A stretch of DNA of 64,000 bases from UBA1672 sp050633645 (GCA_050633645.1 JBOEGX010000001.1:620001-684000); one strand, 5' to 3'. Shown: positions 8,988-19,040, counted from the first letter of the stretch. The notes: generated from the sequence alone by a model not told the origin. Numbers and translations: made by a program.

Positions 8988-10526
8988 ATGCCACCAACCG
9001 GTAATGAAGTTATTTCATCAATTGCAGCAGGTCATGCACATGAAAAACATGTTATAGGCAAGCAAGAATTTTCTGATACCTCGGGGAAATACGGCTCTCC
9101 CCTTCCTGTTACAACAAAACAAGATCTGGCAAATGTGATGCAGGACGTTCTGAACGACCCTGCGACGAAAGCTAGCATGGATGCGGATGGCAAAAACGCC
9201 ATTATCATGAATAAATCCAGAAATATTGTAATCATCTTAAATGATGCGGCCAATCCGAATGATGCGGGGACAGTTTACCGCCCAAGTAGAGATGGTCACC
9301 CCAATCCTGAACAAAAATTCTCCGATCTTGAAAAGGGTTTGGGTAAAGGCTCTGTTCGCGCGCAAAATATTCAAGAAGTCAACGCCATGGTTGATAAATT
9401 CGCCCATAGTGACCTGCGCGCAACGACCGTTGCAAATATGCAAAGAAACCCTGAGGGCATTACAACACAATTAGATGCAAGGGCACAAGCAAGCGGGCTT
9501 ATTGTACCAAACCAGAATATAATCGATGATCGCCTTGCGGCAGATACAGAGATGCGTCGCCAAAATTCACTGAACGCCGAGGAAGCGGGCAAAGCCGCAA
9601 AAGAGATAGAAGCGATAGATCCTAAAGAAATATCCGTTTCTTCGGATGGAAGCAGCGCTTCTGCAATGACGGCTAATGGGGATGCCATAGAAATATCCTC
9701 TAATGAAAACGGGACGTTATCCGTTGAAAAGGAGTCTATCGACACTGGACAAAAAACCACTATTGAACTTTCTGAAAAGCAAACAGCCAAACTCCTTGAT
9801 AAGATACCAGGCCTCAAAGGGATTGCAGGAATTGCAATCACAATTCCACTTGCCGCTACAGTTGCTTTAGCCACCGGTTCAAGCCCTGCAGAGGCAGCAG
9901 AGATTGGCGTTGATTCTGTTTTACACAACACAATGGAAGCCGAAGGTGTAGCCGAAACAACTGTGGGTCTGGCCAAAGATGCTGTAGCGATTGCTTTACC
10001 CGAAACGGTTGAGGCGGTTAACGAAGAGAAAAGCATACTAGAAACAATCGGAGCTGTTGCCGAGGATGGCGCTAAATGGGCCGGTTGTGCCATTGGAGGC
10101 ACCCTTGCAGGCGGATCAGCTGCAGTCGCATCAGCACCAACAGTGGTCGGCGTTCCGGTAGCAACAGTAGCGGCCGGTGCGGCTGGGTGCGCAGGTGGTA
10201 TGTATGCGGTTGATAAAGTCATTGATGCGGGAAAAGCAGCCGCCGATTATTTTTTTGATGACGATGATCCTGCACAAGATGGAGTTGTTATTCCACTGGA
10301 GAGCTCAGGTGCAGATCATGAAGCAAGCTTGCAGCTCACCACCAATGCTCAAACACAAGCGGATATAGTACCGAATGGTGTTGATGCGAAAAATGTTTCT
10401 GTTATCAGCGCCGATGGGCAAGAACAAAGCTTAATGGACAGACTGATGAACAACCTTGGGCTTGAAAAGCAAACGCCTCCCCCCGTTGCACCGCCAATGG
10501 CACCACCGAATATGAATGCGCCATAA
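8988..10526 (+). CDS. Large orphan protein with two hydrophobic segments
   Basis: 512 residues behind TAAGGA. The first 270 residues are polar, Asn/Asp/Ala rich. Two hydrophobic Gly/Ala/Val segments follow (about 274-300 and 362-405), the second glycine-rich like a membrane-inserting hairpin, then D-D-D-D and a disordered tail ending in a proline-methionine-rich stretch. No N-terminal signal. The layout (long polar head, late hydrophobic hairpin, small partner downstream) resembles secreted effectors or pore-type proteins, but no known domain is visible. The EYD-family protein follows 45 bases later. Confidence 0.7.
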   Translation: MPPTGNEVISSIAAGHAHEKHVIGKQEFSDTSGKYGSPLPVTTKQDLANVMQDVLNDPATKASMDADGKNAIIMNKSRNIVIILNDAANPNDAGTVYRPSRDGHPNPEQKFSDLEKGLGKGSVRAQNIQEVNAMVDKFAHSDLRATTVANMQRNPEGITTQLDARAQASGLIVPNQNIIDDRLAADTEMRRQNSLNAEEAGKAAKEIEAIDPKEISVSSDGSSASAMTANGDAIEISSNENGTLSVEKESIDTGQKTTIELSEKQTAKLLDKIPGLKGIAGIAITIPLAATVALATGSSPAEAAEIGVDSVLHNTMEAEGVAETTVGLAKDAVAIALPETVEAVNEEKSILETIGAVAEDGAKWAGCAIGGTLAGGSAAVASAPTVVGVPVATVAAGAAGCAGGMYAVDKVIDAGKAAADYFFDDDDPAQDGVVIPLESSGADHEASLQLTTNAQTQADIVPNGVDAKNVSVISADGQEQSLMDRLMNNLGLEKQTPPPVAPPMAPPNMNAP

Positions 10527-10571
10527 GGCATTCCTTGACCATGTTAAGCGAATAAAGACGAATGATTTTAT

Positions 10572-10916
10572 ATGACCACTGATAAAAATGCACTTCCCCC
10601 TGTTGATGAAATGCCGGTTTTAGACGGTGCGGCAGATACGATGAAAATGACTCTGGCGGCCGGTGCTTCGGGTACAATTTACGTTTTTCATGAAAAACCA
10701 TTCCCCGAACCCGTTAACTGGGTTGAATATAATGCAGATAGTGCCATGTTGATTTTCATTTCATCCGTTGGACGAATGCAGCCTATTGGCCTGAAGGTAC
10801 CGAAACAACTGGCGAATGTCATCGACACACAAAATAAAATCATTGTTTCACATTTGGTCAATGGCGAAGAAAAGCAAGTTTTTGAGATGCCACTTGTGCG
10901 CCAAAAATATGCCTAA
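10572..10916 (+). CDS. EYD-family small protein (paralogue 3)
   Basis: 114 residues. It carries Y-V-F-H-E-K-P-F-P then W-V-EYN at 50-54 and V-G-R-M-Q-P-I-G-L-K-V, in register with paralogues 1, 2 and 4. It follows the 512-residue orphan and probably shares its transcript, which suggests a cognate partner or chaperone role (inference). No signal or membrane segment. Confidence 0.75.
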   Translation: MTTDKNALPPVDEMPVLDGAADTMKMTLAAGASGTIYVFHEKPFPEPVNWVEYNADSAMLIFISSVGRMQPIGLKVPKQLANVIDTQNKIIVSHLVNGEEKQVFEMPLVRQKYA

Positions 10917-11001
10917 CGTCCAAACGAAACCAAAACATCAATTTATTCCCTTCCCCCATTAAATAATATATAATGGGCCTTATACAGGTAAAGGATTTGC
11001 C

Positions 11002-11337
11002 ATGGCTGTTACGAATATATATTCTCTGCTTAATCAAGGCGTATCGTATAGAACGTTTCAAAATTATTCAATTGGACAAAATTTGGTGAGCAAAGCCACG
11101 CAGCTCGTCAATGATTTGGAGCATATCAACACCGCGAAGAAATCCCCACTCACGCCGATTAAGACCGATCTTGAAAAGAAGGTCGAGGCCAAGCTTGATG
11201 AGCTTATAGCAGGCAGTATTAAGGAAATTATCGAACTTCGGAAATCTTTGGGCATTACACAAGCTGCAGGGCAAAACAAACCATTGGATGATTTGTTTAA
11301 AACCATCAAAGGCTCAGTCTTCAATCGCTCTATTTAA
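11002..11337 (+). CDS. Hypothetical helical protein, 111 aa
   Basis: Good ribosome binding site (AAAGGA). Almost entirely alpha-helical by composition, with Leu/Lys/Glu periodicity suggesting a short coiled coil in the middle. No recognised family. A TATAAT-like box near 10,968 may give it its own promoter. Confidence 0.65.
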   Translation: MAVTNIYSLLNQGVSYRTFQNYSIGQNLVSKATQLVNDLEHINTAKKSPLTPIKTDLEKKVEAKLDELIAGSIKEIIELRKSLGITQAAGQNKPLDDLFKTIKGSVFNRSI

Positions 11338-11649
11338 AGGAAAAAGTAGCCCCGACCGCCAAAGGGAGTGTGTGGGGGGAGGAGATTGGCAGCCAGGGAC
11401 GGGTGGGTTATATGCTCGTTACATTTGAATTGCAACAGTAAAAATGCATTTTTTATGATGTTTTGTGCATTTTTGTTATGCGCGTTACGCATGGCCAATT
11501 TAACGAATAATAAACAACTTATCTAACCCCCTCTAATAAAAACACAATTATAGATTCTTTTCTTTTTCCTTGTGATGGGGTACATCTTTAATCATCAAAA
11601 CAACATTTAAAAAAAATGATATTATAACTCCTCAGAAGGATTACATACC
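11338..11649 (+). other. Intergenic region with a G-rich segment
   Basis: No gene seen. The first 70 bases (11,341-11,410) are strikingly GC- and G-rich against an AT-rich background and contain runs of five or more G plus complementary CCCG/CGGG pieces. The rest is AT-rich leader with a TATTATAA-type box before the gene at 11,650. Could be a small structured RNA or a regulatory leader. Confidence 0.4.
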
Positions 11650-12399
11650 ATGGCCATCACGTTCTATAAATTTGGAGAAGCTTTTGGTTTACCCGACCCC
11701 AGCCCATTTTGTTTAAAGTTGGAAAGCTTTATGCGTATCAACGATATCGCATTTGAGCTTGGTGAATTTGATGCAAAATCAACGCTTGGCAAGGCGCCAA
11801 AGAAAAAGATTCCATTTGTTGTTTTTGAAAATGGTGAGAAAATGGGAGATTCCACCCTTATCATTGATCGATTATCCAAGGACAAAAACATTGATATGGA
11901 TGCCCCCCTTACCGCAAGCCAATGCGCCCAATCACATGCCTTTCGACGTATGTTGGATGAAAGCACGTATTTTTGTGGGCTTTATTCTCGCTGGATTGAT
12001 GATAATGGATGGGCCGTTGTGAAGCCGCTATTCTTTGGAAATATGGGGATGCCAGGGTTTTTATCTCGTATCATATCCAATAAAATACGCGGCGATGTTA
12101 TCAAAAAAGCCGTTGGGCAGGGCATTGCCCGCCACACGAAAGAAGAAGTTTATAGCCATGGCGCGCAAGACTTTCAATCCTTGTCAGGTGTATTGGGCGG
12201 TGATCAGTGGTTTTTTGGAACGGATACACCTAACCTTCTTGATCTTTGGGCTCATGCCTATGTCATTGAAGCCATTCATCCCACGATTAACAATGCCCTA
12301 AAGGACAGCGTATTAAAAATGGATAACCTTGTGCAGCACGCCTATCGTCTACATATGCATATCTATGATCAAGACTTACAGCAGAAAAATCCAGCTTAG
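11650..12399 (+). CDS. Glutathione S-transferase family protein (metaxin-like)
   Basis: 249 residues with a thioredoxin-fold N-terminal GST domain (F-C-L-K-L-E-S-F-M-R near 20-29, I-P-F-V at the cis-proline position, M-G-D-S-T-L-I-I for the glutathione-site Ser) and a helical C-terminal domain ending in a W-F-F-G-T-D-T-P-N-L-L-D-L-W motif. This pattern matches the metaxin / failed-axon-connection GST branch. Substrate unknown. The downstream DUF455 gene starts six bases after its stop, so the two are probably one operon. Confidence 0.85.
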   Translation: MAITFYKFGEAFGLPDPSPFCLKLESFMRINDIAFELGEFDAKSTLGKAPKKKIPFVVFENGEKMGDSTLIIDRLSKDKNIDMDAPLTASQCAQSHAFRRMLDESTYFCGLYSRWIDDNGWAVVKPLFFGNMGMPGFLSRIISNKIRGDVIKKAVGQGIARHTKEEVYSHGAQDFQSLSGVLGGDQWFFGTDTPNLLDLWAHAYVIEAIHPTINNALKDSVLKMDNLVQHAYRLHMHIYDQDLQQKNPA

Positions 12400-12404
12400 A
12401 TATT

Positions 12405-13265
12405 ATGACCAAAACCCTATGTGAACTGGCGCTTGATGTTTTAAATTGCGGTGATGCGGTGAAAAAGGCCGAGGCATCCCGTATTTCTGCAGATAAATGG
12501 AAGGCCAGTTCCTCTCTCGCGGTGGGGTTGGTGCCTGACATGCCGGATCGCCCCGCGCGACCAGACAGGCCAGAGATGCTTCATGCCACCAAAATGCCAC
12601 GGCGGCGTAAAGCGGGCAGTGATAAGTCAAAGATTGCCCTGCTCCACGCGATTGCCCATATAGAGCTTAACGCGATTGATCTGGCGTGGGATATCATCGC
12701 GCGGTTTACGCGATATTCCGATGAGAATGCGAAAGATGGCTTTACCCTGCCCCGCGCGTTTTACGATGATTGGGTCAAGGTAGCCGATGATGAGGCCAAG
12801 CACTTCCTCATGATACAAGATCGCCTTTCAGATTTTGGCGCAGCCTATGGTGATTTACCCGCACATGATGGCTTATGGGAGTCTAGCACGGCCACCGCAC
12901 ATGACTTACCTGCACGTCTTGCGATTGTGCCGATGGTGCTTGAGGCTCGGGGGCTGGACGTTACGCCGAATATGATCTCTATGATGAAGGCGCAGGGTGA
13001 TGATAAAACCGCCGATATGCTTCAAATTATCCATGATGATGAGATCACTCATGTGCGCGCGGGCACGGTGTGGTTTGAAAGCTGGTGCGGGTATCACGGC
13101 CATGATATTGAAGAGTACTGGCAGAGCTTGGTTAAAACCTATTTCGACGGACGTCTCAAACCGCCATTTAATCACCCCTCTCGCGAGGAAGCGGGAATGA
13201 TTCGTGATTGGTATGAAGCGTTGGTGGATATTGAATACACACAAACTGCGCCCCGCGAAATCTAA
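12405..13265 (+). CDS. DUF455 family ferritin-like protein
   Basis: 286 residues. Helical ferritin-like core with H-A-I-A-H-I-E-L-N-A-I-D-L-A near 76-90, E-A-K-H-F near 128, E-A-R-G-L-D near 183 and H-D-D-E-I-T-H near 210, which supply the Glu/His ligands of a di-iron site, as in other DUF455 (COG2833) proteins. The biochemical role of the family is not established. Coupled to the GST gene upstream. Confidence 0.88.
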   Translation: MTKTLCELALDVLNCGDAVKKAEASRISADKWKASSSLAVGLVPDMPDRPARPDRPEMLHATKMPRRRKAGSDKSKIALLHAIAHIELNAIDLAWDIIARFTRYSDENAKDGFTLPRAFYDDWVKVADDEAKHFLMIQDRLSDFGAAYGDLPAHDGLWESSTATAHDLPARLAIVPMVLEARGLDVTPNMISMMKAQGDDKTADMLQIIHDDEITHVRAGTVWFESWCGYHGHDIEEYWQSLVKTYFDGRLKPPFNHPSREEAGMIRDWYEALVDIEYTQTAPREI

Positions 13266-13306
13266 AACACTTGCACTTCTGATGTGGGGCTGCTTAGATA
13301 TGAGCT

Positions 13307-14314
13307 ATGAAAGCACAAAAACACGATAAATACGCGCCGAAGAATATTCACCCTAAAAAGATAGAGCGTGTTGAGACGTCTCGTTTCAGCAAGGAGATGG
13401 ACGCGGTCATCAAAGAATCCGAAGATATGCGCATAAGCCGCATGATGCAGCACCGCACGCGCAGCTTTATGGCTATGAATTTCAGCCTTTTCTTTGTATT
13501 TTTAGGTGTTGCTTCATCTGGGTATTTCTTCCTTATGGAGGCGCAATTCCTCCTCTCTATTTTCTGCCTTCTTATATCCTTTGTTCCAACACTCTTTTTA
13601 AATATCTGGGCAGGCATTCCCTTAAAGACCTATAAGCGTGAGCATAAAGAAATTTTTATGCCCAAATTGGCACGAACATTAAATGGGTTAGAATTTCATC
13701 CTGAGCGCGGCGTGAGCTCCAAGGTTATTGAAAAGCTCGCTGTTGTTCCTGCACATAACATCTATAAGGCTGAAGATTGCTTTATGGGTAAATATAAGGG
13801 CGTGAATGTTATCTTCTCTGAAGCACGACTTTACCGCAAAAATGAGCGTGAGAAACCCGTGTTTGACGGAATATTTGTTCTGCTTGAAACACAAGATGAA
13901 GTTTTTGAAGGGCACACGATTATTACCTCAAACCATAAAATGGTTAAAAACTATGAGACGACGCGATGGAAGTCCATGAGCAAGGTTCATATCAGCGTGT
14001 CTAATCCTGAATGGGATAAGTTTATGGTGTTTTCAAACAAACCGGATAGCGCCGAGCTTTTCGTGGGTGACCGCCTGATCAAGGAACTTGCCGAGGCCGC
14101 AGAGATTTTTGATAATGCGCCGCTTACAGCCGTTTTATTTGGTAAAAAACACGTTTTTATGATGATCCCATATGAAAAAGATATGTTTGAAGCCTCCAAT
14201 TTATTTGTTCCTGTCACGACAAAAGAACAGGCCATGCGAACGAAGAAAGAAATAGAGCAGCTTCTTGAAATTGTTGATGTTTTCGATCTATATGAGCCCA
14301 TAAAAACTTCATAA
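13307..14314 (+). CDS. DUF3137 domain membrane protein
   Basis: 335 residues. A charged N-terminal 65 residues, two closely spaced transmembrane helices (about 55-100), then a long cytoplasmic DUF3137-type domain containing the characteristic P-x-H-x-x-Y-x-x-E-D-x-x-x-G-x-Y-x-G-V-x-V-x-x-x-E-x-x-L pattern. Family function unknown. Single gene by spacing. Confidence 0.85.
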   Translation: MKAQKHDKYAPKNIHPKKIERVETSRFSKEMDAVIKESEDMRISRMMQHRTRSFMAMNFSLFFVFLGVASSGYFFLMEAQFLLSIFCLLISFVPTLFLNIWAGIPLKTYKREHKEIFMPKLARTLNGLEFHPERGVSSKVIEKLAVVPAHNIYKAEDCFMGKYKGVNVIFSEARLYRKNEREKPVFDGIFVLLETQDEVFEGHTIITSNHKMVKNYETTRWKSMSKVHISVSNPEWDKFMVFSNKPDSAELFVGDRLIKELAEAAEIFDNAPLTAVLFGKKHVFMMIPYEKDMFEASNLFVPVTTKEQAMRTKKEIEQLLEIVDVFDLYEPIKTS

Positions 14315-14502
14315 CACTGCTATTATGAGCCCTGCATACATTCGCAATCTTCTTTTATTTTATGGTGAATCGTGGGAGTCTATTCGATAGTAATTTGTTA
14401 ATATTCGTCTGATATTATTCTTCTTGAGTAGAAATACTACGTTTACACACTGCGTTTTCTTTAAGCATTATTAAATCTAGGATTTCCGGGGGACTACTTC
14501 CT

Positions 14503-15183
14503 ATGCCGTCAAAACAAAAAGCAAAACTATCTGAAGATCAAAAAGACGTTTACCATACGGTTGATGTCCTCAACGCACAATTACAAACATTAGAGACATT
14601 CATCGCTCGTCGATTTGACGAGATTTCGATGGAAATTAACGCCACATCTCAACAGGTTGATATGGCAGAAGACGGCATTGTTAAACGTTTTTCTGAAGTT
14701 CTGGAAATCTTAAGTGCCATTAATTATCAGGGCGAAGGCGGCAGCGCGGCCAATACAGGCGTTGAGCTTGAGGCTGTTATTGAAGACACCGAAAATGCGG
14801 CCAATAATATTTTGGATGCGGCAGATCGTATCGCCGATTACGTTGATGGTGAAAAAGACTGGAATGATGAGGCCACACGTGAAGATATCAAAGTCCATAT
14901 TCGTAACGATATCCAGGAAATTTTGATGGCCTGCACATTCCAAGACTTAACAGGACAACGTATTAAAAACACTCTTGATAACCTTCATAGTATTGAAGAA
15001 CGGCTCAGCAGCACGTTCGAACGTTTAGGTATTGAAGTTAAACCCAATAACTCCGTTGTGGCAGAGAAAGTTCGCAAAGCCTCATCGCAAGGAGAGGTTG
15101 ACGAGCTGTTTAGCGCATCTAAAGAAGAAAAATCAGGCGATGATAGCTCCTCTCAAGGCGATATAGACAGTATGTTTGATTAA
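14503..15183 (+). CDS. cheZ: CheZ-like CheY-P phosphatase
   Basis: 226 residues, mostly long helices as in CheZ. The catalytic signature is clear at 146-153 (F-Q-D-L-T-G-Q-R): Asp148 and Gln152 correspond to E. coli Asp143 and Gln147. CheZ dephosphorylates CheY-P at the flagellar motor or chemoreceptor pole. The C-terminal tail has two similar peptides, S-Q-G-E-V-D-E-L-F (195-203) and S-Q-G-D-I-D-S-M-F-D (217-226), joined by a disordered acidic linker; CheZ normally has one such CheY-binding tail. No other chemotaxis gene is nearby. A strong terminator follows. Confidence 0.88.
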   Translation: MPSKQKAKLSEDQKDVYHTVDVLNAQLQTLETFIARRFDEISMEINATSQQVDMAEDGIVKRFSEVLEILSAINYQGEGGSAANTGVELEAVIEDTENAANNILDAADRIADYVDGEKDWNDEATREDIKVHIRNDIQEILMACTFQDLTGQRIKNTLDNLHSIEERLSSTFERLGIEVKPNNSVVAEKVRKASSQGEVDELFSASKEEKSGDDSSSQGDIDSMFD

Positions 15184-15226
15184 CCGTTCCTTTAATTATT
15201 AATATATCTATTAATATTACCGCATT

Positions 15227-15256
15227 AACGACCCCCAATTTAGGGTCGTTTTTTTA
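15227..15256 (+). terminator. Intrinsic terminator after cheZ
   Basis: Perfect 8-bp stem AACGACCC / GGGTCGTT, loop of eight bases, then a run of Ts. The next 230 bases up to 15,486 are very AT-rich leader without a gene. Confidence 0.92.
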
Positions 15257-15486
15257 TTTCTATAAAAAAAATCCATACAAAACAATGCTACCAAGTAACG
15301 ATAAAATTTTTCGAAACCCCATAACATATTGAAAAACATTGAAATAACCAGATGTATACAATTTTATATAAATTTTATTAAAGTATTCGATAAAGTAAAA
15401 ACAAGAATTACTTCGAATTTTATGCATAATTAAATCCGTGTTTACTTAACTCGCATAGTATCAACCTTAACAAAGGGACAGGTACT

Positions 15487-16035
15487 ATGAGCTACGCATA
15501 TCAAGAAAGTCAAAAGCAAGCGATCATCGGGCAAATTACAGCGTTGATGAAAGACCTACAGCAGTTGGCTCCCCACCCTGATAAGCCAGATCATAATGGC
15601 CCATTGTTCATCAATAGCAATCCAAACTTTAAAGTTGCCAACGACCACGACGGTATGCTTGGTACAATAATCATGGAAAGCCTCCTGGGTTCAGCAATTT
15701 CGGAAGCGGTATCCGAAACCCTTGGTAACTGGACTCAGGAGTTTGATGCTTCTAATGCTTTAGAATGCTATAGCGAGTATATTACAGACATCGAAAAAAG
15801 CACTCAAAAAGCAGCAGCGCACGGTCAGGGGACTATGGCGCGTATGGCTGGCAAATCCATTTCTAACAGCTTTAACATACGTTCAACTATCAGCGAAGGT
15901 CTTCAGGCTTTTTACAATGATATGCCTAAGCGTATGAACATTGAGACACAGCTTTCAAAATGTGTAAAACAGCTTAATGACCTTGATCAGAAAACACCTA
16001 CATATGATGTCGCCAAGCCTCGTTTCGCTGCATAA
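15487..16035 (+). CDS. Hypothetical protein, 182 aa
   Basis: Good ribosome binding site (AAAGGGACAGG). A soluble helical protein with a Gly/Met/Ala-rich central part (about 55-80) and another near 115. No recognised family. Its long AT-rich leader suggests an independent promoter. Confidence 0.7.
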   Translation: MSYAYQESQKQAIIGQITALMKDLQQLAPHPDKPDHNGPLFINSNPNFKVANDHDGMLGTIIMESLLGSAISEAVSETLGNWTQEFDASNALECYSEYITDIEKSTQKAAAHGQGTMARMAGKSISNSFNIRSTISEGLQAFYNDMPKRMNIETQLSKCVKQLNDLDQKTPTYDVAKPRFAA

Positions 16036-16144
16036 AACACGTCTTATAATCCACTGCGATACAAAGAAAACTTCCGTATTTTTATGAGTATGTTATGATA
16101 CGTTAATTCATTACGCCTTAATATAAAGGCATAGGGCTTAATAC

Positions 16145-17059
16145 ATGCAAATCGATACATCATTGTTACGCGAAAAATTTGTTATACGGGAAAGAAATCC
16201 AAGTAGTGCTTCCAATGCCATAAAAATTACGGCGCTCAGTAATCGCATGGCGATCACCTTAAAGGCGGGTGAAATGCCAGGCGAGAATTATATTATTCGC
16301 TCTAGCAATATGCATAGCTGTGTGCGATTCGCGGCCCTTCTTCTAGCGGAATTCGAGCGTTTAGGCCCCCTGCTTAGTCGCACCATAAAAATAAACTGGC
16401 ACGAAATGTGGGACAATTCACTCAGCCCGTTTGAACGACTTCATAACCCAGATCGTTGGATTTGCCTCTATAGCAAAGGAAAAATTGTATTTTCAGAAGG
16501 CAAGCACCACCAGTTTCTGGATGTTATTGAACAATGTGATATCGTCAATAAAGAGAGTTATGATAAATCCATCAGGCTTGCAGAATCCGCTTTTTCACAG
16601 GCTGGAAAAGACGTTGCAATCGAGTTTGACAGCAATGTCGCTCTTGTCTGTGCCCTTTCAAGGATCGAAGGACGGTGCAGCATGATTATTCGTGGGCCAG
16701 GCAATACCCACACATTTAATTGCAATCTCAAACCTGATCAAGGGGAGAAGAAAATAAATATTGTACATGGGCTTAGTATTTCCGCAGATATTCTCGAAGC
16801 GGTGCAGCTCTGCTATCGTGTGGGTGAGAATAACGTCCTCCTTGAAATGGGGAAGATTAAAAAATTCTCTGATGAATATAATTTAACCATCGCCGCAAAA
16901 AAACGTATTCATGAAGTCAATATTCAACTTAGCAGCATGGAAAATATCTATGCTATACGTTATCGACCAGAGCGCCCAAATTTCGATCATATCATTGATA
17001 TGACAGAGCGTTATGTTCACGCTCACCCACCGCCTGATGATGATGAAGCTTATGTCTAA
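16145..17059 (+). CDS. Hypothetical protein, 304 aa
   Basis: Behind AGGGC. A soluble mixed alpha/beta protein with an acidic C-terminus (P-P-P-D-D-D-E). An extended -10 box (TG-n-TATGAT) lies near 16,092. No enzyme signature or transmembrane helix recognised. Confidence 0.7.
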   Translation: MQIDTSLLREKFVIRERNPSSASNAIKITALSNRMAITLKAGEMPGENYIIRSSNMHSCVRFAALLLAEFERLGPLLSRTIKINWHEMWDNSLSPFERLHNPDRWICLYSKGKIVFSEGKHHQFLDVIEQCDIVNKESYDKSIRLAESAFSQAGKDVAIEFDSNVALVCALSRIEGRCSMIIRGPGNTHTFNCNLKPDQGEKKINIVHGLSISADILEAVQLCYRVGENNVLLEMGKIKKFSDEYNLTIAAKKRIHEVNIQLSSMENIYAIRYRPERPNFDHIIDMTERYVHAHPPPDDDEAYV

Positions 17060-17069
17060 ACCCTAAACT

Positions 17070-17098
17070 TTGACATAACAGACATAAACCTTTAAATA
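17070..17098 (+). promoter_or_regulatory. Probable sigma70 promoter
   Basis: TTGACA, 17 bases, TAAATA, about 44 bases before the start at 17,142. Confidence 0.55.
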
Positions 17099-17141
17099 TC
17101 AGGCCATAGAAATAGATTTATGATGATAGTATTTAGGTATT

Positions 17142-19040
17142 ATGAGCAAAAAATTCAGAAAGAGTGGTCATAGCAAGACCTTCGAGAGCAGCGCAGGTAA
17201 GTTGCGCCGCACTGGCTCTCCTGAATATGGTGGGAAAAATTTGACCGCCTTGTTTTCTGAAAACAAACAATACATAAAAGAAAATGCTGCCTATAGCTTT
17301 GATCAAACTTACAAGCCCAACAAGCGCGCAAACATCACACCAGAATCAGAAGAAGAAACCGAACTTCCGCAAGATCGCCATTACTCCATCTTCCAAAACC
17401 CCGATACCCACACCAAGGAAGAACACGACCATGATGAGGGGTTTATTAAAAAACAGAAATGGGCGGCTGGCGGCGTTGTTGCGGTTGCGGCTCTGGCTGA
17501 TTTAAATCAAATGGAAAAAATTCTTTTGGGGGCAACTGGCGCGGGAAATGTGCTCCGAAATCAAGGGTGGTGGAGCGCAATTAACAATGTACCGAAAAAC
17601 CTTGGGCGCATCGCCACCCTCCCGCAATATACATACGCGAAATTCCTTCATAACACCGCAGAGGCCATGGATACGGGGTTGTACGAATCAAATAAGCAAC
17701 TGTTTAAATCATGGACGCTTGCGAAGGCCAAATCGATCAAAAAAGATAATAAAATCAAACGTGATGCGATTTTGAAATTGGGTGCAGAGCCCAACGATAA
17801 CGCGTTAAAAGCGTATCTTACAAAAATCAGTGTAAAAACCAAATTGGCAGCACATTATATTAATAACTCACCCTCTTATTTAACGGCACAGATGACGCAT
17901 TCTATGGGCGCCCAAATAAACCTCAATAAAGATTCTAAATCTATTTTACATGTGCAAACACGTGGTATGCGAAAATGGATGCGTAAAAAATCGCGCTCCA
18001 TTCATGCCGATAACAAAACAAAATGCAAAGCCATTGAAAAATTTGCAAAGAACCCCATTGGGCAAGATATTATTGTCTCAAGACTTAGCGCCGCATTTTT
18101 AGCGATGGGCACACTTGTTCACCTGCCGCAAACCTATATGGGGTGGAATATGTATCAGGATACAGGGAACTTAAACGGCCATCTTCTTGGCGCGGGCGGG
18201 GTCGCCATTTCTTATGGTATGCTTGCTATGCATAAGCTGCGCGAAGTTCCTCGCCTGAAAGAAGCCTATAATGATTTGAAAAAAATCACAAAAGACAGCT
18301 GGGATAACCGCATGCGTCACGATGTTATCGGGCATATAGCACGTAAAGAATACGGGCAGCAAGCCCTGTTTGTCGGACTGCCTTTGATCGGCATTATGGG
18401 TAAGGGCGCGGCCTATATGTATGAATCAACGCATTTGCACCACTGGAATCTTGAGAGCTTTACAAGCCTTCCTGATAAAATTTCTAAATTTGATGCCAAG
18501 GGTGCGCTTGATTACTTAACCACTACTGACCCCATGTCTATCCTCCACAGCGCTGCAAATTTAGATTACTCAAATGCGATGACCATGAGTGCTTCCGCTA
18601 TTATGTTTGCATCAGGCTATATCTTCCTGAAAAGCGGCTGGGATGAAACGGTAGAGGATTTTGGGCGCGTTTCCAAATATGGCTTTAGGCGCTATATCAA
18701 AGACCCGATTAATCAAGCCGTTGATCGCGTTCGATATGATGTAAATAACACCATCTCTTTAGCCAGCAAGACAGAGCAATGGATATGGGATAAAGCCATG
18801 CGCCCAGCTCTACACACGGTTACGCCAGATTGGGTGCGCGCAGAGCCGTATTACAAGGGCGTCACATCTGAAATTAGAAACGAAGTGTTAAAGTCTACGT
18901 TAGATTTCAATGATGAATTAGACACAGTGTTAAAATATGCCTCTGAAACGGATATTTCCGCGAAATATTATGACCCTTATGATGATTTTGAATCGGATGA
19001 GGAGGAAGACAATACGCCCTCCTCCCCTGAATTTTCTTAA
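17142..19040 (+). CDS. Large orphan membrane protein, 632 aa
   Basis: A basic, Ser-rich N-terminal 75 residues and an acidic linker lead into several hydrophobic stretches: near 108-127, 308-324, 345-362, 407-425 and 478-495. A strongly acidic disordered tail (D-D-F-E-S-D-E-E-E-D) ends the chain. There is no N-terminal signal peptide and no known domain. The alternation of amphipathic and hydrophobic parts could fit a secreted effector or a multi-pass inner-membrane protein. It has its own promoter (17,070). Confidence 0.65.
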   Translation: MSKKFRKSGHSKTFESSAGKLRRTGSPEYGGKNLTALFSENKQYIKENAAYSFDQTYKPNKRANITPESEEETELPQDRHYSIFQNPDTHTKEEHDHDEGFIKKQKWAAGGVVAVAALADLNQMEKILLGATGAGNVLRNQGWWSAINNVPKNLGRIATLPQYTYAKFLHNTAEAMDTGLYESNKQLFKSWTLAKAKSIKKDNKIKRDAILKLGAEPNDNALKAYLTKISVKTKLAAHYINNSPSYLTAQMTHSMGAQINLNKDSKSILHVQTRGMRKWMRKKSRSIHADNKTKCKAIEKFAKNPIGQDIIVSRLSAAFLAMGTLVHLPQTYMGWNMYQDTGNLNGHLLGAGGVAISYGMLAMHKLREVPRLKEAYNDLKKITKDSWDNRMRHDVIGHIARKEYGQQALFVGLPLIGIMGKGAAYMYESTHLHHWNLESFTSLPDKISKFDAKGALDYLTTTDPMSILHSAANLDYSNAMTMSASAIMFASGYIFLKSGWDETVEDFGRVSKYGFRRYIKDPINQAVDRVRYDVNNTISLASKTEQWIWDKAMRPALHTVTPDWVRAEPYYKGVTSEIRNEVLKSTLDFNDELDTVLKYASETDISAKYYDPYDDFESDEEEDNTPSSPEFS

